Source: Rhynchospora pubera (lineage: Eukaryota > Streptophyta > Magnoliopsida > Poales > Cyperaceae). From it: 64,000 nucleotides of DNA. Positions within the stretch are counted from its first letter, which is position 1. Each line of letters opens with the position of its first letter. The notes beneath the pieces are model-generated. The model saw only the letters and a list, made by a program, of their open reading frames with translations. It made no database searches and had not been told where the DNA came from. This document shows, one piece after another, positions 47,965 to 57,791 of this stretch. Where the stretch lies: NCBI GenBank assembly GCA_028095005.1, contig CM051459.1:3215190-3279189 (forward strand), in the 5' to 3' direction. The position numbers were made by a program, and so were the translations under genes.

Positions 47965-48115
47965 GGCTCCGTTTGGATAGGTGTGGGAAGAAGGGAAGAA
48001 GGGAAGAAGTGGGAAGAAGTATTGGAAAGTGTGTAACTTTGTGAAGAGTTTAGATTGTTTATAATTTTTTTTCTTCTTCTTCCTTCTTCTTTCTTCCAAC
48101 GATCCAAACGCACCC
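47965..48115. mobile_element. MITE, GCGTTTGGAT type (151 bp)
   Basis: Ends GGCTCCGTTTGGAT and GATCCAAACGCACCC, with a 3-bp duplication CAC (47962-47964, 48116-48118). The interior is nearly identical to the copies at 15948 and 17100. It interrupts a minus-strand open frame that shows no domain. Confidence 0.88.
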
Positions 48116-49638
48116 CACGATGACAATAAGCTCTTTCTTGCGAGTTGCGATGGCTTGAAGAGCTAACGAGTTTGAACCCGCTAAGAAAAATAAGACTCGT
48201 CTCCTTCAAGCGTGAGCCTGAACGTGGGACGAGAAGGAAACGCGAATTTGGGCAATTGGGCAGGATGGATTTCATCACATTATCTCTTTCTTCTGTGTGT
48301 GCGGTTGGATCGTAATCCAACCGTTTAGAAAAGGTTGGCAGAGGATACGATTCCATACTTCTTCATGTTAGGAAATGCTTAATTTTAATTTTTGTGACTA
48401 ATTACACCTAATTAATCCAATTAAAACACAAGTAAAAGGGATCTAGTGCTCAAGTTCAAATTCAACACAAGAGAAAGGTATAGGAATTGTACCTCCCGCG
48501 AAATCGTATTCGCGGGGCTCGACCACGGCATGGGAGTCGATGGGATGCTCTCCAAACTCCTCCAATTCGAAACGCCTCGAGTCCACTAAGGTATTAACCA
48601 AGTTATTTCGAATCGTGCTAGCGATGAGAATAACAAGTCTAATCCCAAAGCTTTCCATTTCTTCAAACAATTCACCAATTAATTTGTGGAAGGGATTGCT
48701 CAACACATGAGCCATTGAATGGAAGAGAGAAATAGAGAGGCGCACTGCCAAGAGAGGGAGAGGGGTGGCGGCTAGGAGATGAAGAGAGAGAGACATCCAA
48801 GGAGCCTTCATATAGGTCCTTATATAGTCTCCAAACCCTAGCACAAAGTTGTAATAAATTACATGGTGTGCCACCCCACCTACCGCCTCAATGAGGCCGG
48901 CCTAATAGTGGGCCTAGATGGGCCACTAGCTCTTCTCTTTGGTGCCTCAATTCAATTAATTAAAGGCCCATTCAATTGCTACTTAAATTGGTCATTTAAT
49001 TTACCAATAAATTAAAGGCCAATTAACTTAATTAAATTAAGTGTGTTGTTTATAAATAATTATTAACTTAATAATAATTATTTAGAGATTAGACAATGCA
49101 TTAATTTATTTCTATATGATCCATTTGATTTAATTAATTATAACGGTCCATAACGTTATTTAATTAATTAACCAACTTATCATATTTTGCAATACTCACT
49201 GTTGCAAATAAATAAATAATGCATGTATGGTTAAACACCTTATTATGTGTGACCCTTTGAGGATTTATGTTATGTTGGACATGGAATTAAATCGCTATTT
49301 AATTCCAATAATCATAAGCGGTATCTAGCAACACGTTATGATTCTCAATTTGCATAAATAATGTACTACTACAATATTTAAATCCTGCATGAGAGAATAA
49401 AAGTATTTCTCTATTTTGATTCTTATGTCTCACGATATCATCGTATAATCCAAGATAGGAATGTGTCATTCTTGCAGATTATACGTTTCTTGATCTAGAG
49501 TTGATCGCTTAATTGCGCGCATACGATCCAACTCCATCAAGGGGCCCAAACAGATATCATCACTCACTAAGTGAATTAATGAGGGACATACGGTTTTTCT
49601 TGATGACTAGTTTTTCCCCGCACAATTCAAGAGAACAT

Positions 49639-51218
49639 TGTTGTACTAAACGTCTTTAGGTTTGTCGATTGCAAAACAATATCATTTGGCATTTAACAAT
49701 CTTCTTTGAGTTTTATAGGAAGAAGATACAATTTATGAGGACTTGGATAAAAGCTTTAAGAAAGATCAAGATCAAGTCATTAGAGAGCTTGTAGGCTAGT
49801 TTAGACTAGGATAGAAGGTATACTTTAGTCCTTGTTTATCCTTAAAATGGTCTAGATAGCGAAAAGCTCAATAAACCAGCAAAATCCTGTTTTCTGTGAC
49901 CTAGCGTCGTACAACGCTAGATAGAGTTACACAACGCTAGAATAGCTAAATTCATACTTTTGTGAATCAACGTTGCACAACGCTATATAGAGTTAGGCAA
50001 CGCTGAGTCACAACGTTGTACAACGCTCCGTAGAGTTGTACAACGCTAGAACAGCTAAATTCATATTTTTGTGAATCAACGTTGCACAACGCTATATAGA
50101 GTTAGGCAACGCTGAGTCACAACGTTGTACAACGCTCAGTAGAGTTGTACAACGCTACAGTTAAAAACTTGGAAATTTTCCTGAGTACCATCGTGCAACG
50201 CCATATAGCGTTGCACAACGCCACAAAAATCCCAAGTTAGCTGTGCTGTTTTTACATGCAAAGTCTCTGGAGACGTTAGCCAACGTCTTTCAGCGTTGGG
50301 TAACGTTAGCGTTGTGTGACGGCATATAGAGTTGTACAACGCTCTGTTGAATCTGTCAGAGTTGTTCCTTTTGTCTCCCTTTAGCGTTGTGTAACGCCAT
50401 TCAGTGGCAAGCAACGCTCTGACAAATTCCAACGGAATTGTCGGAGCTTTCCTTTGTTTTTACACTCCTGCGTTGTGCGACGGCAAATAGCGTTGCACAA
50501 CTCTCTGACAGACCAACGGCTATATTAAAGAGCCGTTAGAATTTACAACGGTCATATTCCAGCGTTGTATAACGCTATTCAGCGTTGTACAACGCTGTGG
50601 CCTGTTTTTGCTGGGAAACTGCTCATTTCGAGCCCTATATATATCCACCCCTTGTTCTCTCTCCAACAAACGAGTTGTGTGGCTTCACTTTGCAAAATCA
50701 GACCAGAATTGAGCCTTTGAGCACAGGGATACTCTCCCACTTGAGCTTTTCATAGCTAGACCATCTTGAGAGATTTAGTAGCCTCAAACACCACCGCCCC
50801 GACATTGTCGCTAGGTGTAGGTTGGAATAGGTTGAGAGCTCTTCTCCTTTGAGGCCGTTGTGCCATTCGAGTTAGGCCGATCCGCCTCGAGTGTCCTTGT
50901 GACGAGGTGATTCGGTTCGAAGTTGTAGTCCCGTTCTTGTTGGAATTGAACGGAGCGCGCCTTTGGTGGTAGCGAAACTCCCGGAGACGTACGACTAAGG
51001 CTAGCTTCTTCTAGCGGGTCGGAACTCCGTAATCACATCGCGTGTTCAATTTCTCTCTCTCTTTCTCTCTTTATTATCTTGCTATACTTGAATTGCTTGT
51101 GTGCTTGCTTGTATTGGGTACCAATTGAATTGTGTTAGGATAGTTCATACCAAACCGGTCCAAAACCTTAAATCGCTTCCGCTAAACCTTGATTAAGCCG
51201 CCACCCTTAGGGACAACA
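49639..51218 (+). repeat. left LTR of the TR-GAG element
   Basis: 1580 bp. A TATA box (CCTATATATATCC, about 50634-50646) splits it into a ~1-kb U3 and a ~0.55-kb R-U5. The U3 holds the GTTGTACAAC palindrome array, a ~108-bp tandem duplication (about 49943-50160) and several AACGG motifs. The 98-codon minus-strand frame in it, present in both LTRs, is a by-product of the array. Confidence 0.95.
49903..50605. repeat. palindrome array GTTGTACAACGCT in U3
   Basis: About twenty-two copies, perfect or degenerate, of a 13-bp motif whose core GTTGTACAAC is self-complementary; full forms read AGCGTTGTACAACGCT. Copies come in pairs about 20 bp apart joined by short A/T-rich linkers (ATATAG, CAGTAG, ATTC). 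The array ends about 30 bp before the TATA box. The same array is in the right LTR at 53213-53915. Confidence 0.9.
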
Positions 51219-51221
51219 AAG

Positions 51222-51233
51222 TGGTATCAGAGC
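51222..51233 (+). other. primer-binding site (initiator tRNA-Met)
   Basis: TGGTATCAGAGC, complementary to the 3' end of plant initiator tRNA-Met, three bases after the left LTR. Confidence 0.93.
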
Positions 51234-51274
51234 GGGAACCTCGATTAAGCTATTCTTAATCTCGGTTTTCGATC

Positions 51275-52648
51275 ATGGCGGCTAGAATGGTACAAAAACC
51301 GGGTAAATTGGACCATACTTGCACAAATTTCTCTATTTGGAAAAATGGTATGGTTAGCTACCTCAAAAGCATGGGTGTTTGGTATATTGTGGCAAATGAA
51401 TCTAGATTTAAACCAAATACTAACAAGCTTACCACCGAGGCCTTGAGGGAAAAGGAGGATAATGACTATGCGGTCAATGTTATCCTAAGCTCGGTGCATG
51501 AATCAATTGGTAGCACACTTGTTTGCAATTTTGATGTAGCTAGGGACATATGGAGAGCCATCTTGAGTTGTTTCGAAGGAAGCCAAATGGGAGGATTCCA
51601 TACGAATTCGGAGTTCGATCCATGTACATCCGATTCGGACAATTGCGAAGAACATGCATTTCTTGCCAAGGAAATGGAATCCTCTATTCCTTCAAATCAT
51701 TCCACTCCATCTACATCACCAAAGGCATGCTCTCCAAAGGTATATCTTCCTCTCAATGAATCTCTTAGTAGTAGTGATAGTGAGAGTGATGATGAACCAA
51801 CTAGTTCAACTCCATGTGTTGATTGTGATAGGTTGAACTCTATTCTTGATGCTACCCATGATGCCTTGGTTAGGAAAGCCGATACCATAGAAACTTTAAA
51901 AACCAAGGTAGATGAGCTTACTTCTAAGATGGGTGAGTATGAGGCTAAAATTAAGGAGCTTGAAAAACAACTTGAAAAACCGATTTTAGCTCAAGTTCCT
52001 AAAACGAATTTGAAAAACCTTTTCAAAGGTCAAAAGCCTCATGACAAGTCCGGTCTTGGTTACCAAAAGCCTTATCAAACCAAGAAAAGGAACTTGTCAC
52101 ACAATAATGGGAAACAAGTTGCACAAACCACACAATTTCAAAAACCTAGGAATTCTCGTGGTCATGCACATATGTACCAAAGGAAACCTAGAAACACTAG
52201 AGTGCAAAACGAAAAGAATTTGCAAAATCAAGAAAAAAAGGTTTTTGTTCCAAAGGCGTTCAATAAAATTTATTTTAGAGGACCCGATGGATGGTTTTAT
52301 GAATTTAAAGAGCAACACTCTTCTCAAAACCACAAAGCTCAATCCAATGAGCATAAAAAGAATGTTTCCCAACATTTCCAAAAGGATCGCAAAAAGAATT
52401 TTAATGTCTCATCCAATGATCCTAAGAAGAAGGCCGAATACCTTAGAGCCCATTACTATTCTCATTTTGTCAAGGGTTCTACCATGCCTAAGCCAACCAA
52501 TGTATATTGCAACTATTGTTGTCAAAATGGTCATATCTCGTTGGAATGCAAACTTAGAAAATCAAATGGTGAGTCCAAAGGTAAGTGGGTTCCAAAAGCT
52601 TGTACCTCTAGTGGTACAACTAGTGGTATGGTAACCACTATGGCCTAA
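51275..52648 (+). CDS. gag-like protein of the TR-GAG element
   Basis: 457 residues. The start MAARMVQKPGKLDHTCTNFS, followed by IWKNGMVSYLKSMGVW, is a Copia gag N-terminus. After RDIWRAILSCFEG the usual UBN2 capsid core appears to be missing, and the frame jumps to an acidic/serine-rich stretch (SSSDSESDDE). Then come a coiled coil (about 205-245, KVDELTSKMGEYEAKIKELEK), a long basic region, and one CCHC zinc knuckle (CNYCCQNGHISLEC) at about 415-430. The C-terminal GKWVPKA is typical of SIRE-like Copia elements. No protease follows. The open frame suggests the protein may still be made, perhaps for RNA binding rather than particle building. Confidence 0.9.
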   Translation: MAARMVQKPGKLDHTCTNFSIWKNGMVSYLKSMGVWYIVANESRFKPNTNKLTTEALREKEDNDYAVNVILSSVHESIGSTLVCNFDVARDIWRAILSCFEGSQMGGFHTNSEFDPCTSDSDNCEEHAFLAKEMESSIPSNHSTPSTSPKACSPKVYLPLNESLSSSDSESDDEPTSSTPCVDCDRLNSILDATHDALVRKADTIETLKTKVDELTSKMGEYEAKIKELEKQLEKPILAQVPKTNLKNLFKGQKPHDKSGLGYQKPYQTKKRNLSHNNGKQVAQTTQFQKPRNSRGHAHMYQRKPRNTRVQNEKNLQNQEKKVFVPKAFNKIYFRGPDGWFYEFKEQHSSQNHKAQSNEHKKNVSQHFQKDRKKNFNVSSNDPKKKAEYLRAHYYSHFVKGSTMPKPTNVYCNYCCQNGHISLECKLRKSNGESKGKWVPKACTSSGTTSGMVTTMA

Positions 52649-52948
52649 ATACCAAATTAACCCCCGGTCTTATAAGCCAAATCTTTAGGGGGAGCCTCTT
52701 TATTTCTATCTTATTTTTGTTTGAGAGGTTAAATTTGGTCACACTACTTCTTGTAGTGCTCTAAATTGGTTCTCCAATTCCTTTTCTCCAAAATTAAGGG
52801 GGAGCCATAAATTTAGGGGGAGCTTGCTACAATTTTCACTTTTTGTCGATTTACAAAAAGGGGGAGAATTGTAGTAAAGCTTGTGAAATGCCAAAATTTA
52901 ATCGCTTTACTAATGATATTGTTTTGCAAATCGTCAAAAGGGGGAGAT
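52649..52948 (+). other. 3' untranslated region with repeated polypurine tracts
   Basis: Four GGGGGAG tracts (about 52689, 52799, 52818 and 52860) precede the tract next to the right LTR (AAAAGGGGGAGA, 52936-52947). Only the last is in position to prime plus-strand synthesis; the others could act as secondary primers. Confidence 0.8.
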
Positions 52949-54528
52949 TGTTGTACTAAACGTCTTTAGGTTTGTCGATTGCAAAACAATATCATTTGGC
53001 ATTTAACAATCTTCTTTGAGTTTTATAGGAAGAAGATACAATTTATGAGGACTTGGATAAAAGCTTTAAGAAAGATCAAGATCAAGTCATTAGAGAGCTT
53101 GTAGGCTAGTTTAGACTAGGATAGAAGGTATACTTTAGTCCTTGTTTATCCTTAAAATGGTCTAGATAGCGAAAAGCTCAATAAACCAGCAAAATCCTGT
53201 TTTCTGTGACCTAGCGTCGTACAACGCTAGATAGAGTTACACAACGCTAGAATAGCTAAATTCATACTTTTGTGAATCAACGTTGCACAACGCTATATAG
53301 AGTTAGGCAACGCTGAGTCACAACGTTGTACAACGCTCCGTAGAGTTGTACAACGCTAGAACAGCTAAATTCATATTTTTGTGAATCAACGTTGCACAAC
53401 GCTATATAGAGTTAGGCAACGCTGAGTCACAACGTTGTACAACGCTCAGTAGAGTTGTACAACGCTACAGTTAAAAACTTGGAAATTTTCCTGAGTACCA
53501 TCGTGCAACGCCATATAGCGTTGCACAACGCCACAAAAATCCCAAGTTAGCTGTGCTGTTTTTACATGCAAAGTCTCTGGAGACGTTAGCCAACGTCTTT
53601 CAGCGTTGGGTAACGTTAGCGTTGTGTGACGGCATATAGAGTTGTACAACGCTCTGTTGAATCTGTCAGAGTTGTTCCTTTTGTCTCCCTTTAGCGTTGT
53701 GTAACGCCATTCAGTGGCAAGCAACGCTCTGACAAATTCCAACGGAATTGTCGGAGCTTTCCTTTGTTTTTACACTCCTGCGTTGTGCGACGGCAAATAG
53801 CGTTGCACAACTCTCTGACAGACCAACGGCTATATTAAAGAGCCGTTAGAATTTACAACGGTCATATTCCAGCGTTGTATAACGCTATTCAGCGTTGTAC
53901 AACGCTGTGGCCTGTTTTTGCTGGGAAACTGCTCATTTCGAGCCCTATATATATCCACCCCTTGTTCTCTCTCCAACAAACGAGTTGTGTGGCTTCACTT
54001 TGCAAAATCAGACCAGAATTGAGCCTTTGAGCACAGGGATACTCTCCCACTTGAGCTTTTCATAGCTAGACCATCTTGAGAGATTTAGTAGCCTCAAACA
54101 CCACCGCCCCGACATTGTCGCTAGGTGTAGGTTGGAATAGGTTGAGAGCTCTTCTCCTTTGAGGCCGTTGTGCCATTCGAGTTAGGCCGATCCGCCTCGA
54201 GTGTCCTTGTGACGAGGTGATTCGGTTCGAAGTTGTAGTCCCGTTCTTGTTGGAATTGAACGGAGCGCGCCTTTGGTGGTAGCGAAACTCCCGGAGACGT
54301 ACGACTAAGGCTAGCTTCTTCTAGCGGGTCGGAACTCCGTAATCACATCGCGTGTTCAATTTCTCTCTCTCTTTCTCTCTTTATTATCTTGCTATACTTG
54401 AATTGCTTGTGTGCTTGCTTGTATTGGGTACCAATTGAATTGTGTTAGGATAGTTCATACCAAACCGGTCCAAAACCTTAAATCGCTTCCGCTAAACCTT
54501 GATTAAGCCGCCACCCTTAGGGACAACA
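52949..54528 (+). repeat. right LTR of the TR-GAG element
   Basis: 1580 bp, no difference seen from the left LTR in the stretches compared. TATA box at about 53944-53956. Confidence 0.95.
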
Positions 54529-55019
54529 AACATAAATAAAGTCAGTATAGCAGTTCTTATCGGGAATCAGCGGTAGACAATATTTATTGAACCTATCCTC
54601 ATGTGGAAAAGATAAACATCTCAAACTTAGAACCAAAATCATAACGAAATAAATAATGACACATAAAACAATCCATATATTTATTTCGTTGGGTCAAGTC
54701 CTGTACTATGTTCCATAACATATACATATGCAATTAAGTTGGTAGCTCTTTACCTATGATTAGTAGAACTTAATCATCACTTAACTTGCATACCAATTTT
54801 ATATGATAATTAATGTTTCTTTGTTAATTATCAAGATTATGGACCGTTTAGATTTATTATTGTCATTCTAAAGAATGATCCAAAGAGATCTACAATTCAG
54901 ATCCTCAACCAGAATAATCTGTCAATAATAAACCTAAGAACATATGATAAAATATCGTCCATAACATAAACTAATATTTAAGTCATCAAATTCTTGACTT
55001 CTAAGACACAACTCCAACA

Positions 55020-55072
55020 CTTCCCACTTCTTCCCTTCTTCCCTTCTTTCCATACCTTATCCAAACAGAACC
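55020..55072. mobile_element. fragment of a GCGTTTGGAT MITE, inverted
   Basis: CTTCCCACTTCTTCCCTTC through CTTATCCAAACAGAACC is the inverted left part of the MITE family seen at 17100. The matching other part may be the diverged 48296-48365 (GTGTGCGGTTGGATCG, then CATACTTCTTC), in which case the solo LTR landed inside a MITE. The left match is weak. Confidence 0.6.
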
Positions 55073-55416
55073 ATGTAAAAGACAAATAAAAAATAAGCTC
55101 TCTTCTTCATTATCACTCTTCTCTCTCTTTTTTTTCTCTCTCTCCTCTATTCCTCTCTTTATTCTTGTACAACCAATCTGATATTTAGTATATCCAAATC
55201 TAGTTAAAATTTGGTTCCTTTTGGTCTTCTTTGGAATCGGTAGCAGATTCAAGGTGGGTAAACTTAAGTCCTTGCCTACCCTTAATTTATAATTTATTAT
55301 TATTTGTATTTTTTTAATCTTTCAAATTAATGATACCGAATAAAGTAATACTAATTCTATCAGCATCTTATTATCTAATAAAAAAAGATATGCATATTTA
55401 AAGAAAATTGAATTAG

Positions 55417-56258
55417 ATGTCATCCTCATCATCTCCATTATTGAGATGTTGGATAATTAATAATGACGCGTAAGTTTTTTTCATTTCTCAAATATTTTTC
55501 CGATCTAATTCATCCTTTCCTATTTTTGCTTCTCTCCCTCCTATTCTTTCTATTTTTGGTCCTCTATTTTCCTCCCTCCCATCTTTTCTGTTTCTAGTCC
55601 CTCTGTTTCCTAAATAATTTTTTCAAGACATTTATATCTAAAATACTAGCACAATTGGATTTTTTTTTCTTTCTAGAACAATTAGTTTTTTTTTTCAGGA
55701 CAATTAAAATTATTTATTGGAACAATCGTTTATATTACCCATGAGTCCATGACAATTGTTAGTATTAAATAGGACAATTGTTAATTTTAACTAGCACAAT
55801 TGTTCATATTTAATAGCAGAATTGCTCATATTAATTGGCACAATTTCTCATATTAACTAGCACAATTGTTGATATTAACTATGATAATTCTTCATATTAA
55901 TTAGGACAATTGTTCATTTTAACTAGCACAATTATTTATATTAAATAGCAGAATTGCTCATATTAACTTGTTCATTTTAACTAGCACAATTGTTCATATT
56001 AACTAGCATAATTGTTTATATTAACTAATTGTGCTAGTTCATATCGCATAAGGGATGGGATGAGAATAGGAGATCAGCAACAGAGGGGATGAGATGGAGA
56101 TGAGAACATAAGATCAGCGACAGAGAGTATGAGGATGTGGATGAGAACAGCGATAGTTATTAGTGTGTATTTTAAGCAATTAGAATTAAATAGAAAGGAA
56201 TAAAATGCTTGGAGATGTGTTATCTAAGGAGATGATGGGATGATAAAATTTTTGAGAT
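55417..56258. mobile_element. possible small Harbinger-like element with minisatellite
   Basis: Left end after TTA: GATGTCATCCTCATCATCTCC. Right end GGAGATGATGGGATGAT and further GAGATGATGC. Between them, 55650-56032 is an array of about fifteen units of the form AACTAGCACAATTGTTCATATT. Ends are similar to the 18547 and 56289 elements, but the right boundary is uncertain. Confidence 0.5.
55650..56032. repeat. minisatellite, AGCACAATTGTTCATATTAACT type
   Basis: Imperfect 22-30-bp units, each with an ACAATTG(T) core, which is itself nearly palindromic (CAATTG). Confidence 0.85.
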
Positions 56259-56288
56259 GATGCTAGGCAATTATTAAACGAAATTGTT

Positions 56289-56801
56289 TAAGATCATCCT
56301 CTGGATTCTATCATCTCCATCATCCCCTTCCATTTTTAGAAAACACGTTTTCTATTTTCGGAAGTCTAGGGATGAAGGGATGATGGAACAATGGAACAAA
56401 GATGGATAGAGGGGGAGTCCAGAGAGCGAAACAGAGTTATGTTTTGAAATAGAACAGTTATATTTTGAAATAGAACAGTTATGTTTTTAACTAGAACAGT
56501 TATGTTTTTAATTAGAATAGTTATATATTTAAATAAAAGAGTTATGTTTTTAACTAGAACAATTAGTACATATAAATGTTTATTAAATAGAATTGTCGCT
56601 CTTCCCTCTATCCCCTTTGTGTCGCTCCTCCGCCTCCTCTGTGTCGCCCATCCCTCTGTTCGCTCATCCCTCCTTTCCCATCATCCCCTCATAAAAAATT
56701 AGAAAACGCATTAGGGTTATTATTCCCTCATTCTCACCCCCTCTTTTCTTTTATGGAATGTAATTAATCTAACTAATAAGAGATGACGGAGATTATCCTT
56801 A
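56289..56801. mobile_element. small Harbinger-like element with minisatellite
   Basis: Left AGATCATCCTCTGGATTC, followed by TCATCTCCATCATCCCC. The right end, read inverted, is GGATAATCTCCGTCATCTC. TTA borders both ends (about 56288-56290, 56799-56801). Inside, 56436-56575 is an array of about six units of AGAACAGTTATGTTTTTAACT. Confidence 0.55.
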
Positions 56802-57154
56802 TCAACCCCGAATTCCGTTTACCTGATAATTCACCTTAATAGTGTAACAGCTATCTTTTAAATAACAAATTATATGTTTTTTATTTATAACTTAAGAGTT
56901 CAGATAAAGAAATAAGAGGCCCCGAAATAATAACAGGTCCAAAATTACTCGAATAAAATATACTGCCTAAATAAGAAAAAAAAAACGAATTTTCCATAAG
57001 CAGCCGAACTATCCATAATCCATTTTTTATCGTTCAATTAATTAATTAAGGAAATTATATTTTTCTATTTATATCTTTTATATAATTTAATTGACAGAAA
57101 TAAATTAAAAGGTTCAAAATAAAATTTTCCATAAGCAGCGGAACGAACGATACA

Positions 57155-57203
<49 letters not shown>
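57155..57203. repeat. (ATT)n microsatellite
   Basis: About sixteen ATT units, some 110 bp upstream of the probable UFD1 promoter. Confidence 0.95.
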
Positions 57204-57204
<1 letters not shown>

Positions 57205-57310
57205 TTGTTATTCATGAATGAATTAATTAATTAATTAAGGAAACTTACAAAATTGGTATTTGACGCACTTACGCAACCCAAAAAAAGAACCCTCTTCCTT
57301 CTTCCGAACC

Positions 57311-57318
57311 TATATAGA
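57311..57318 (+). promoter_or_regulatory. probable TATA box of UFD1
   Basis: TATATAGA, followed by pyrimidine-rich leader sequence. It fits a start near 57340 and a first non-coding exon ending at 57431. Confidence 0.6.
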
Positions 57319-57431
57319 TCCCATCTCCCTTGGACCCTCGCCTCTTGCCTTTTTGCCTCTTACCTCTGAAGAATCGCGTCTGCGACTACAAGCAACCGAA
57401 GAAGGAGGAAATCGCCGTAATCACTTCCACA

Positions 57432-57730
57432 GTGAGTTTCTCTTCTCCTCTCTCCTGATTTGGATTTCCATTCGATTCAAAGAGAACCAACTTTTTTATT
57501 TTCGCTTAGACCAACAAAGGGATTTGGCCAGTCGAGTTGGTTTCGAAAATCTCCCAATAATCGGATAGATTTTGCAAACTAAACTTTGGTATTGTATTAT
57601 TGGTAGAAAAAAATGGATTATTGACTGCCAATTTGATATGATCCAAGGAACAACAGAACCGTCTCTTCCCCTCTGACAAGGGCTAACAAGTAACAATAGA
57701 TTTGATCTTTCAACTTTCAATTTTTTCTAG
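57432..57730 (+). other. 5' UTR intron of UFD1
   Basis: Donor CA/GTGAGT at 57432 and acceptor TTTTTTCTAG at 57730. The following exon (57731-57794) carries the rest of the leader and the ATG. Confidence 0.65.
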
Positions 57731-57791
57731 GAACACCGAGTAGATTATTTTTATCCCACTCCTCAGCTTTGATCAACACTGTTGAATCAAC

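Larger units (their letters stand above)
49634..54533 (+). mobile_element. gag-only LTR retrotransposon (TR-GAG type)
   Basis: LTRs 49639-51218 and 52949-54528 (1580 bp each, TGTTG..CAACA, constant offset of 3310 bp and no difference noticed). 5-bp duplication AACAT at 49634-49638 and 54529-54533. Primer site TGGTATCAGAGC at 51222-51233 and polypurine tract at 52936-52947. The 1730-bp interior holds one gag-like frame and no protease, integrase or RT. This matches the described class of terminal-repeat retrotransposons with GAG (TR-GAG), which must be mobilised by a full-length partner. The gag and GGGGGAGATTG context point to a SIRE/Maximus-like Copia partner. Confidence 0.93.
48366..55019. 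mobile_element. solo LTR split by a nested retrotransposon
   Basis: Begins TGTTAGGAAATGC and ends ACTCCAACA, and is alignable throughout with the solo LTR at 33778-35548. The left part is 48366-49638 and the right part 54534-55019; the gag-only element sits between them, at a point where the uninterrupted copy reads GAGAACATAAATAAC. Without the insert and its duplicated AACAT the LTR is about 1.76 kb. Flanks CTTCA and CTTCC differ by one base and are probably an aged target duplication. Confidence 0.88.

Noticed and set aside
47859..48356. 165-codon minus-strand frame as a gene
   Set aside because: It runs straight through a MITE with a clean target duplication and shows no domain.
50136..50432. 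98-codon minus-strand frame, repeated at 53446-53742
   Set aside because: It lies wholly within the palindrome array of both LTRs and has no domain. Two copies exist only because LTRs are duplicated.
49903..50605. Regularly spaced short repeats resembling a CRISPR array
   Set aside because: The spacers are not unique sequences of equal length, the units are degenerate palindromes, and the context is a plant LTR.
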